From positions 1 to 47,908 of the forward strand of contig JALHNZ010000024.1 in the NCBI GenBank assembly GCA_022843265.1: a stretch of DNA of 47,908 nucleotides, read 5' to 3'. A program made the translations under genes and the position numbers. Origin of the DNA: Gemmatimonadaceae bacterium (GTDB lineage Bacteria; Gemmatimonadota; Gemmatimonadetes; Gemmatimonadales; Gemmatimonadaceae). Positions 39,573-45,371 of this stretch are shown here, in pieces. Every line of letters begins with the position of its first letter. Positions within the stretch are counted from its first letter, which is position 1. A model generated the notes under the pieces. It was given only the letters and a program-made list of their open reading frames with translations. It made no database searches and was not told the origin of the DNA.

Positions 39573-40280
39573 TCACGGCACCGCCGGCTTCATGCGGTTG
39601 GCGAACTCCCGGAGCGCGAACACCTGCTTGATGTTCAGCGAGAACTCCACGTTGCACAGCTTGCCTTCGACCCTCGCCGCACCGGCCATCTTGAAGAATT
39701 CGGACGTCGGCATCTCGGTCCCGATCTTCTCAAGCACGCCATACGTCTCGACGCTGCCGTCGTGGGTCGCAGGCTTTGTCGCAACTCGCTGTCCGTCGGC
39801 CAAGAATGTCAGCGAGTGGCACCGCAGGTACCGCCAATCACGCGAGGACGACCATACCCGGAGGAACACGGATTCCGGAAACTCTCGGTGCTCACCAGGT
39901 ACTGCAAAGAGCACTGTGATGTCGATCTCATCACCGCCTGCTGAATTGCGGACTTTGATTCCGCCGAGAGACCCGCCTGTCAGGTTGTTGAAGCGGTCGT
40001 ACTTCACCTCGATCTCGCCTTCGTACGGCTCACTAAGTCGCGCCGGGAGCAGAGACGCCAAGGTGTTGGCGCCAGGCTGCTTCGCGGCCCCCTGCCCCTT
40101 GCGGAGAGCGGCGATCACGCGCTCAAGCGAATCGACCCGAGCCCGGAGGCGCGCGTTCTCAGTGCGGGTGGCGGTCGCGCCACCGGTGATCTGGCTTTCC
40201 ACGGCTGCAGGCGAGACGGCCAACGTGCCCGCCAGAACAATGCGACACAGTGTCGCCATGGTGGTTTCCACAGTCTTCAA
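39573..40280 (-). CDS. secreted coiled-coil protein of the leftward operon
   Basis: Encodes 235 residues from TTG 40280, which has GGGAGGGG just upstream; ATG 40259 is the alternative. A signal peptide (ATLCRIVLAGTLAVSPAAVE) is followed by a short coiled coil (ENARLRARVDSLERVIAALR) and a beta-rich domain (YEGEIEVKYDRFNNLTGGSL, DEIDITVLFAVPGEHREFPE). The product is periplasmic or surface. It is expressed with the repressor and a lipoprotein, so it may act in the lysogen, for example in superinfection exclusion. No family is recognised. Confidence 0.6.
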   Translation of the reverse strand: MKTVETTMATLCRIVLAGTLAVSPAAVESQITGGATATRTENARLRARVDSLERVIAALRKGQGAAKQPGANTLASLLPARLSEPYEGEIEVKYDRFNNLTGGSLGGIKVRNSAGGDEIDITVLFAVPGEHREFPESVFLRVWSSSRDWRYLRCHSLTFLADGQRVATKPATHDGSVETYGVLEKIGTEMPTSEFFKMAGAARVEGKLCNVEFSLNIKQVFALREFANRMKPAVP

Positions 40281-40309
40281 CACCCCTCCCGCGTTGCGTG
40301 CTTGCACGA

Positions 40310-40338
40310 TTGCGACGCTCCCAAAAATCGGCGTATCT
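40310..40338 (+). promoter_or_regulatory. candidate rightward promoter
   Basis: TTGCGA at 40310-40315, a 17-base spacer and GTATCT at 40333-40338 form a fair sigma-70 promoter. It points to the plus-strand gene at 40364, against the leftward operon. A leaderless or very short 5-prime end is implied, since the ATG is 26 bases after the -10 box. Confidence 0.4.
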
Positions 40339-40363
40339 TCGGGCGACCCTGAATCCACTGCCA

Positions 40364-40675
40364 ATGCCTCACCGTACCGCCTCCTGCTACTTCGTTGTGC
40401 TGGCCCCGGTGCGCTTCCCTGTCGAAGCGGCGCCCGGGGAGCATCTGTCCGTCTGGCGTGGTGCCCCCAATCTGCTCGTGTTCGACGCGTCTGGCGAGAA
40501 CGTGGTGCGGGCAACTGACTTCCCCGAGGGGAAGCTCTGGACCGTGCTGGCCGACCTGTTGGATGCCCAGGCTATTTCGCCGCTGTCTCCGGCTGAGTTG
40601 TATCGCCTGGGGCATACCCTTCGCGGAAGCGGTGGCCCACTTCGTCCATACCTTCGCGCTTTGCGATTGGCGTAG
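40364..40675 (+). CDS. rightward gene opposite the repressor 3-prime end
   Basis: Encodes 103 residues: MPHRTASCYFVVLAPVRFPV, then HLSVWRGAPNLLVFDASGEN and PEGKLWTVLADLLDAQAISP with AELYRLG. The first 80 residues read like a real mixed alpha/beta protein with sensible codon use. The last 104 bases overlap the repressor gene on the other strand. It has its own promoter-like sequence. No family is recognised. Transcription would run against the repressor transcript. Confidence 0.5.
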   Translation: MPHRTASCYFVVLAPVRFPVEAAPGEHLSVWRGAPNLLVFDASGENVVRATDFPEGKLWTVLADLLDAQAISPLSPAELYRLGHTLRGSGGPLRPYLRALRLA

Positions 40676-41156
40676 CGAGCGCCTGCGCCATCTCGGCGCG
40701 AATGCGACCGTGGTGCGCCGCCGCGTCCTCGAGGATCGACCCCGCCTCTTCCAGTCGGCCGAGCCAATAGAGGAGCGATTGCCGCGGATCGGTGACCGTG
40801 CCCGCCGCGTTGCCGGCCATCTCGAGTGTGACGTGGGACTCACCTTTCGTGGGTGGCGGCTTCGGCACGTCGAGTCCGCCGGTGGCGGTGACGCCGATGC
40901 GCGCGTGCCCGCCAACAGTCGGCGGTGCTCCCAGAGAGTCGAGAAGCGCCTCATTCAGCTCGGCCGGCGCGTTCTTTCCTGTCTCCCAGTTCGAAACCGT
41001 TGGGCGCTCTACCCCCAACCGCTCCGCGAGCTCGCCTTGCGTCAGGCCCAGCCTCAGGCGCAGCGCTTTGATGGCATCAGGATGCCATCTCTTGTGCGAT
41101 ATAGTCTGATCCGGTAATGTGCCGTCGGACTCTGACACCGTTTCCTCGCGGCTCAT
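40572..41156 (-). CDS. XRE-family phage repressor
   Basis: Encodes 194 residues from ATG 41156. GTG 41138 is a serious alternative with GAGG five bases upstream. WHPDAIKALRLRLGLTQGEL, then AERLGVERPTVSNWETGKNA at about residues 24-63 is a clear XRE helix-turn-helix. The remaining 120 residues are polar and helical, without the serine protease (LexA-like) core of cI. It is the likely maintenance repressor: it is the first gene of the leftward operon and shares a back-to-back promoter region with the rightward early genes. It may be inactivated differently from self-cleaving repressors. Confidence 0.8.
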   Translation of the reverse strand: MSREETVSESDGTLPDQTISHKRWHPDAIKALRLRLGLTQGELAERLGVERPTVSNWETGKNAPAELNEALLDSLGAPPTVGGHARIGVTATGGLDVPKPPPTKGESHVTLEMAGNAAGTVTDPRQSLLYWLGRLEEAGSILEDAAAHHGRIRAEMAQALATPIAKREGMDEVGHRFREGYAPGDTTQPETAAK

Positions 41157-41502
41157 GCGCTCTGGGCTCGCCAAACAACGGGATGAAGGGCGGCGGCACA
41201 CGATACCAAATCCGGGCAACGCAGCCGTGCGACCCGGTCCGGCAGGCCAGCCACCGTCCGTAGTACCGGCGACGACAGCCGGGCCGCAGGTCTCGGGACA
41301 CCGCGTTGACGGCGCGGGAGCACAGACCGCCGGGAAGCGTCGGCCAGAGCGTTCGACCATGACACCGCCTGGCGGCCAACTGCCGGGTAAACGGTCGTCA
41401 TGCCCATATGAGAAGGTGCAGTGGAAGCCCTCGGGCGCCAGCCGCCGTCAACGGCTGGCTTGATCGGACGACGGTCCGGTACCGGGGGCTTTCGCACGCC
41501 TA
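41157..41502. other. untranslated leader of the leftward repressor operon
   Basis: I see no convincing gene here on either strand. If the leftward promoter at 41511-41540 is used, this is a leader of about 350 bases. It contains stable inverted repeats: GCCAGCCG/CGGCTGGC (41437-41444, 41452-41459), CGGAC/GTCCG (41465-41469, 41474-41478) and the palindrome CCGGTACCGG (41476-41485). These lie close to the promoter and could be operators or RNA structure. Confidence 0.45.
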
Positions 41503-41532
41503 TTGACAGGATCATACGGGGCGGTGTAGTAT
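41503..41532 (+). promoter_or_regulatory. rightward early promoter (PR-like)
   Basis: TTGACA at 41503-41508 is a perfect -35 box; TAGTAT at 41527-41532 is a good -10 after 18 bases. It faces the gene at 41604 and the recombination operon. GAAC...GTTC dyads follow (around 41546-41555 and 41566-41574) and may be repressor sites. Confidence 0.75.
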
Positions 41533-41540
41533 CGTGTAAG
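41511..41540 (-). promoter_or_regulatory. leftward repressor promoter (PRM-like), overlapping PR
   Basis: On the minus strand CTTACA (41540-41535) and TATGAT (41516-41511) are separated by 18 bases: four of six and five of six matches to consensus. It is nearly superimposed on the rightward promoter, so polymerase or repressor bound for one direction blocks the other. Confidence 0.6.
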
Positions 41541-41603
41541 CAGTGAACGTGTTCGATGTACGCCGGAACCGTTCGTAACCTTTCACGTGGAACGCTACTC
41601 GCT

Positions 41604-41864
41604 ATGGCCAAGCGCCGGAAGACACCGCCCGAACTCGTGGCCCTGCGCCGTCGGTTCAATGTGGCGCTCGCTGAAGACGGGACCTCGTTCACGAAGTGGT
41701 GCAGCGACCACGATTGGACGCGCCCCCATGTGGCTCTGACGCTGAGCGGCGACCGCGAATCGCGCCGCGTCATTGACGCCGTGACGGCCTTCACTGCCGC
41801 CCAGGAAAAGAAGATGGCGGCCCGATTGGCCGCCCAGGGTGGTGGGTCTCTCGCTGTCGCCTGA
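41604..41864 (+). CDS. Cro-position small DNA-binding protein candidate
   Basis: Encodes 86 residues, first gene of the rightward early transcript. MAKRRKTPPELVALRRRFNV, ALAEDGTSFTKWCSDHDWTR and HVALTLSGDRESRRVIDAVT suggest a helix-turn-helix (SFTKWCSDHDWTRPHVALTL) as in small phage regulators. By position it would be the Cro counterpart opposing the repressor. ATG 41604 has no strong Shine-Dalgarno sequence (GTGGAACGCTACTCGCT). Confidence 0.6.
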   Translation: MAKRRKTPPELVALRRRFNVALAEDGTSFTKWCSDHDWTRPHVALTLSGDRESRRVIDAVTAFTAAQEKKMAARLAAQGGGSLAVA

Positions 41865-41962
41865 CGGTCTGGTTGTGCCTGTCGTGGGTGGTCCATGACG
41901 GGAAGGTGTGGTGGCGACTGCCAGCGCTGCCATGCGGAATCCGCAGAAACACGGAGGATGTC

Positions 41963-42304
41963 GTGAGCGAACACCAGAAGGCCCCGCCGTCCATGGAGGC
42001 CCCGCCGCGTTGGGCGGCATCGCGAGAGCGCTTGACCTGCAGTCTCAAGCGCAGCGCACGACTCGCCGTGCGCGATGTGTTCCGGGAGGCGCGGCGCGAA
42101 CAGCGCGCTCGAGGAATTCCGGTCGACCCGTGGCACGACTGCGTGATTGCCGGGCGGTCAGGCAACGCGCTTGGCGATTTCGTCGTGCGGTCGTGGCAGA
42201 TGTGGCGCGTCGCGGGTGAGTGCCCGCAGAAGATCAAGGCGCGCTTGATGGACCTGATGTCCCGCTGCGCCGATGCGGCGCATTTGGCCCACTCGCGGGC
42301 CTGA
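41963..42304 (+). CDS. hypothetical early protein, 113 residues
   Basis: GTG 41963 is chosen for GGAGG at 41953-41957. Upstream codons (MCLSWVVHDGKVWW) look noncoding. The protein is helical and basic (RLTCSLKRSARLAVRDVFRE, ALGDFVVRSWQMWRVAGECP). No family is recognised. Confidence 0.55.
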   Translation: MSEHQKAPPSMEAPPRWAASRERLTCSLKRSARLAVRDVFREARREQRARGIPVDPWHDCVIAGRSGNALGDFVVRSWQMWRVAGECPQKIKARLMDLMSRCADAAHLAHSRA

Positions 42305-42312
42305 AAAACAAC

Positions 42313-42343
42313 GCCCGGGCACCCCTGCCAGAGGGTCCCGGGC
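42313..42343 (+). terminator. hairpin between early genes
   Basis: GCCCGGG (42313-42319) pairs with CCCGGGC (42337-42343), and inner ACCC/GGGT continue the stem past one bulged base. There is no U tract. It lies nine bases after a stop and before GGAGG of the next gene. It may be a weak terminator or a site for antitermination. Confidence 0.45.
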
Positions 42344-42365
42344 CGGTCACCACGGAGGCAGTGAC

Positions 42366-42596
42366 ATGCAAAAGGTAACACGCAAGATCAGCGCAGCCAA
42401 GAAGGAGCCGATGCGCTGCGTCGCCATCATCGTGATGCACGGCCGCGACGTCATCACCCGGCGCATCGCGCCGCACCTCGAGGTCATCCGCGAGGACGGC
42501 CAGCCCGCGCGCGTCGAACCGCTACGCGACGTGCGCGCCAGCATCGACGGCCCGAACCCGCAGCGTGTGGCCGCGTGGCCCAAGGGGGCGGCGTGA
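42366..42596 (+). CDS. hypothetical early protein, 76 residues
   Basis: ATG 42366 has ACGGAGGC eight bases upstream. The start MQKVTRKISAAKKEPMRCVA is basic, with strands (VAIIVMHGRDVITRRIAPHL). No family is recognised. It overlaps the next gene by four bases. Confidence 0.55.
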   Translation: MQKVTRKISAAKKEPMRCVAIIVMHGRDVITRRIAPHLEVIREDGQPARVEPLRDVRASIDGPNPQRVAAWPKGAA

Positions 42597-42778
42597 CGAA
42601 GGCTCTGTTGACAACACGCCAGGTCGCGGAGGCTCTGCGCGTCCACGTGGTGACGCTCGTCCGCTGGCGCCGCAGAAATTACGGGCCGCAGTGGGTCGAA
42701 GTGGCCCCCCGAACGATTCGCTATCGGCCGGAGGATGTAGAGCGCTGGGTCGCGGCAAGATCGCAGGGGGCCGCGTGA
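42593..42778 (+). CDS. excisionase-like HTH protein
   Basis: Encodes 61 residues from GTG 42593. LLTTRQVAEALRVHVVTLVR, WRRRNYGPQWVEVAPRTIRY and RPEDVERWVAAR match the HTH_17/MerR-type excisionase and small AlpA-like DNA-binding family: helix-turn-helix, wing, and a final helix. It would bind DNA as a regulator. Despite the excisionase resemblance I see no integrase in the window, so a transcriptional role is more likely. Confidence 0.7.
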   Translation: MTKALLTTRQVAEALRVHVVTLVRWRRRNYGPQWVEVAPRTIRYRPEDVERWVAARSQGAA

Positions 42779-43041
42779 CCCAAGCCGAACAGGCGGTCAT
42801 CACCCTCGCGCGGACGTGGGCCAAGGCCCGCATGACGCTCGCGGTGGCGCAGGATGAACAGCGGCAGCGTCCGGCGCGGGATGCGGCGCAGAAGGTGTTT
42901 CAGGATGCGCAGCTCATCAACGCCCGCACCGCGTTCGACCTGGCGTGTGTCGCGTTGGATGGCGCGGTCATCACGCTGGACCACGAAGCGGCGCGCCGCG
43001 CCGACGTCGCGGACCAGTACACGCGCGCCGGGGCGTTCTGA
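42775..43041 (+). CDS. hypothetical helical protein, 88 residues
   Basis: GTG 42775 overlaps the previous stop. It is nearly all amphipathic helix (TQAEQAVITLARTWAKARMT, RDAAQKVFQDAQLINARTAF). It belongs to the recombination operon by tight coupling. Function unknown. Confidence 0.55.
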   Translation: MTQAEQAVITLARTWAKARMTLAVAQDEQRQRPARDAAQKVFQDAQLINARTAFDLACVALDGAVITLDHEAARRADVADQYTRAGAF

Positions 43042-43385
43042 TGGTCATCGACCCCAAAGACCAGATCACCGTGTCACTGCCGGTGGCGGGCGTGCTGACG
43101 CCGTCGGAAATCGAGCAGAGCGCGATCGGCGCGGTCGAGCAGCGTGTGAACGACACCGCCTACGCGTGCTACAAGCAGTTGCAGGTGACGGCGGAGCGCA
43201 TCGGCAACATCGCCGGCGGCCCCGACTTTGACCGCACCACGTGGCTCGCCGTGACGCAGCAGCTTTACGCGTTGGCGCAGGACTGCACCCGCGCCGCCGT
43301 CGCCATTTCCACCAGCCTCGCGGCCCGCGATGCGCTGATCCAGCAAAACACCACACGGGCGCCGGAGTCGGCGCTGGAGCGATAG
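43041..43385 (+). CDS. hypothetical protein, 114 residues
   Basis: ATG 43041 overlaps the previous stop by one base. SEIEQSAIGAVEQRVNDTAY and LQVTAERIGNIAGGPDFDRT are helical. The rest is polar. It lies next to the annealing-protein gene. No family is recognised. Confidence 0.55.
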   Translation: MVIDPKDQITVSLPVAGVLTPSEIEQSAIGAVEQRVNDTAYACYKQLQVTAERIGNIAGGPDFDRTTWLAVTQQLYALAQDCTRAAVAISTSLAARDALIQQNTTRAPESALER

Positions 43386-43387
43386 CC

Positions 43388-44203
43388 ATGAGCAACGAAT
43401 CGACGAGCACCGCGATGGCTACCACGGAAGCGCCCACGCGCCCTGCGCTGAGCGCGGAAGCCCAGGCGCGTGTCGAAGAGCGCCGCCTGCAGAACGCGAT
43501 GGCGACGGCGATCCGCGGCGCCACCTGGTCCAAGGACCTGAGCGCGGCCGGCGCCCGAGCGTTGGCGGAGTATTGCCGCCAGAACCGGCTCGACCCGATC
43601 CGCCATGTGGAAGTGTTGGGCGGACGCATCTACCTCAACGCGGAACTCTATCGCGAGCGCGCCATGCCGCTGATTCAGGCGGGCGTGGTGAAGTGCGACG
43701 AACCGGATTTCATCAACGCCGATGCGCGGCTCGATGAACTCGCGAAGCAGGGCGACACGTGGGCGAAGGAAGAATCCTCGCGCCGCCTGCGTCTCCGCAT
43801 CCAGCACAACGTGCCGGAAAAGGCGGTGGCCGCGTGTCTCTTCCGCATCACGCTCGTGGAATCCGGCATGACCGTGGTCGGCGTCAACTGGTGCGGCGGT
43901 GGCGTGCGTCAGCGCGACCCCGTCGGCGACAGCGAGCCGACCAAGACCGCGCAGACGCGCGCGGAGCGCCGCGCCTGGACGCGTGTGGCGGAAGTGCTGC
44001 CGAGCTACGGGCGACAGTTCGAAGCGATGCAGGCGTCGGCGGAATCTGTGAGCGAAACGCTGGTCGGCGAAATCGAGGATATGGAAGCCGACGCCCGCGC
44101 ACTGCAGGCGACGCCGGCCATTGCGACCCCGGCCAACGGCTACGGCGTCAGCGCCGTGGAGGATGTGGTCGAGCTCGACCTGTCACATGAGGATGCCGCC
44201 TGA
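43388..44203 (+). CDS. RecT/Bet-like single-strand annealing protein candidate
   Basis: Encodes 271 residues. WSKDLSAAGARALAEYCRQN, RLDPIRHVEVLGGRIYLNAE and LYRERAMPLI, with KTAQTRAERRAWTRVAEVLP later, resemble the core of phage annealing proteins, where LDP...v.g..yl.......i and a conserved arginine-rich helix recur. Such proteins pair complementary single strands for recombination. It precedes SbcD/SbcC, which would supply resected ends. The C-terminal 60 residues are acidic and may bind a partner. The exact superfamily (RecT or Erf) cannot be fixed by eye. Confidence 0.55.
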   Translation: MSNESTSTAMATTEAPTRPALSAEAQARVEERRLQNAMATAIRGATWSKDLSAAGARALAEYCRQNRLDPIRHVEVLGGRIYLNAELYRERAMPLIQAGVVKCDEPDFINADARLDELAKQGDTWAKEESSRRLRLRIQHNVPEKAVAACLFRITLVESGMTVVGVNWCGGGVRQRDPVGDSEPTKTAQTRAERRAWTRVAEVLPSYGRQFEAMQASAESVSETLVGEIEDMEADARALQATPAIATPANGYGVSAVEDVVELDLSHEDAA

Positions 44204-45369
44204 TGCGTGTTCTTCACACGGCAGATTGGCACGCGGGTTTTCGGCAGTTCGACGCGCTCACCGACGACGGTCTCAATGTCCGCGAGCATGACGTCGCACA
44301 GACGCTCACGCGCGCCGTGACGGCCATGATCGCCGAGGCGCCGGACCTGCTGGTGATTGGCGGCGACATCTTCCACCAGTCGCACCCGTCAAACCCGGCG
44401 ATCGTCCACACGTTCAACGAGCTGGCGCGACTGCGGAAGGCGCTCCCATCAACTGAGATTCTGTTGGTTGCGGGAAATCACGACGCGCCGCGCACCGCCG
44501 ACGCCGGGAGCATCCTGCAGCTCTTCCGTTCGCTGCGCATCCACGTGGTGGAGCGCGCGGCCGAGACCATCGAACTGCCAGCGCTCGACTGCGAAGTGCT
44601 CGCGGTGCCCGATGTGGTCGGCATCGAGCGGCCGACGCTGCGCCCGTCCACCACCCGCCGCCATCGCGTGTTGCTGCTGCACGGCGAAATTGCGGGCATG
44701 CTGCCCGTGCGGACGTCGCATGACATCGATGTGGCGGCGCTGCATGCCGACGCGTGGGACGTGGTGTGCCTCGGCCACTGGCACGTGGCCCGCGAAGTCG
44801 CGCCGCGCGCCTGGTACAGCGGCTCCATCGACTACACGAGCACGAACCCGTGGGGCGAACTCGCGGAGCAGGCCGAGCGCGGCGTGAACGGCAAGGGGTT
44901 TCTCGTGCATGAGATCCCGGCCCGCACGACGCGCTTTGTGCCGCTGCCCGCGTCACGCGCGTTCCTCGACTTGGGGCCGATCCACTGCGGCGACCTCACG
45001 GCGGCCGAGATCGATGCGGCCATTGCGCGCGAGGTGGACACCACGTTCGGCAAACTCGATGGCGCGGTGGCGCGCGTGGTGCTCGTGGATTGCGAGCGGC
45101 ATCGGCTGCGCGAACTCGATCAGGAGGCGCTCCGCAGTTACCGCGCCCGCGCGCTCAGCTTCCAACTCGTGGCGCGTCCGCCCGAAGCCGTCGCGTCCCT
45201 CGTCACCGTGGAGGCGGCGAAGCACACGAGCCTTGAGGCGCTGCTGCACCGCGCCATCGCGGAACGCCCGCTGCCGCCGGACGTCGACCGTGACGCGCTG
45301 ACGCGCCTCGGCGCCACGTTCCTTGCCACGACCCGTCAATCAGCGGCGCCCGTCGCCGTGGAGGCCTGA
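44203..45369 (+). CDS. sbcD: SbcD / Mre11-type nuclease subunit
   Basis: Encodes 388 residues. It is the metal-dependent phosphodiesterase of the SbcCD complex, which cuts hairpins and resects double-strand ends. Motifs: HTADWHAG (Asp8, His10), IGGDIFH (about 52-58), AGNHD (90-94), LLHGE (His160) and GHWH (191-194), the full set for a two-metal site. ATG 44203 overlaps the previous stop. It is followed two bases later by the SbcC gene. Phage SbcCD/gp46-gp47 pairs generate recombination substrates and oppose host nucleases. Confidence 0.92.
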   Translation: MRVLHTADWHAGFRQFDALTDDGLNVREHDVAQTLTRAVTAMIAEAPDLLVIGGDIFHQSHPSNPAIVHTFNELARLRKALPSTEILLVAGNHDAPRTADAGSILQLFRSLRIHVVERAAETIELPALDCEVLAVPDVVGIERPTLRPSTTRRHRVLLLHGEIAGMLPVRTSHDIDVAALHADAWDVVCLGHWHVAREVAPRAWYSGSIDYTSTNPWGELAEQAERGVNGKGFLVHEIPARTTRFVPLPASRAFLDLGPIHCGDLTAAEIDAAIAREVDTTFGKLDGAVARVVLVDCERHRLRELDQEALRSYRARALSFQLVARPPEAVASLVTVEAAKHTSLEALLHRAIAERPLPPDVDRDALTRLGATFLATTRQSAAPVAVEA

Positions 45370-45371
45370 CC

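Noticed and set aside
41119-41463. 114-residue plus-strand frame opposite the repressor leader
   Set aside because: Pro/Gly/Arg-rich with no structure, atypical codon use, and it begins inside the repressor gene without a ribosome-binding site.
42593-42778. Excisionase paired with an integrase
   Set aside because: The HTH family fits, but no recombinase gene exists in the closed genome, so I call it only an HTH protein.
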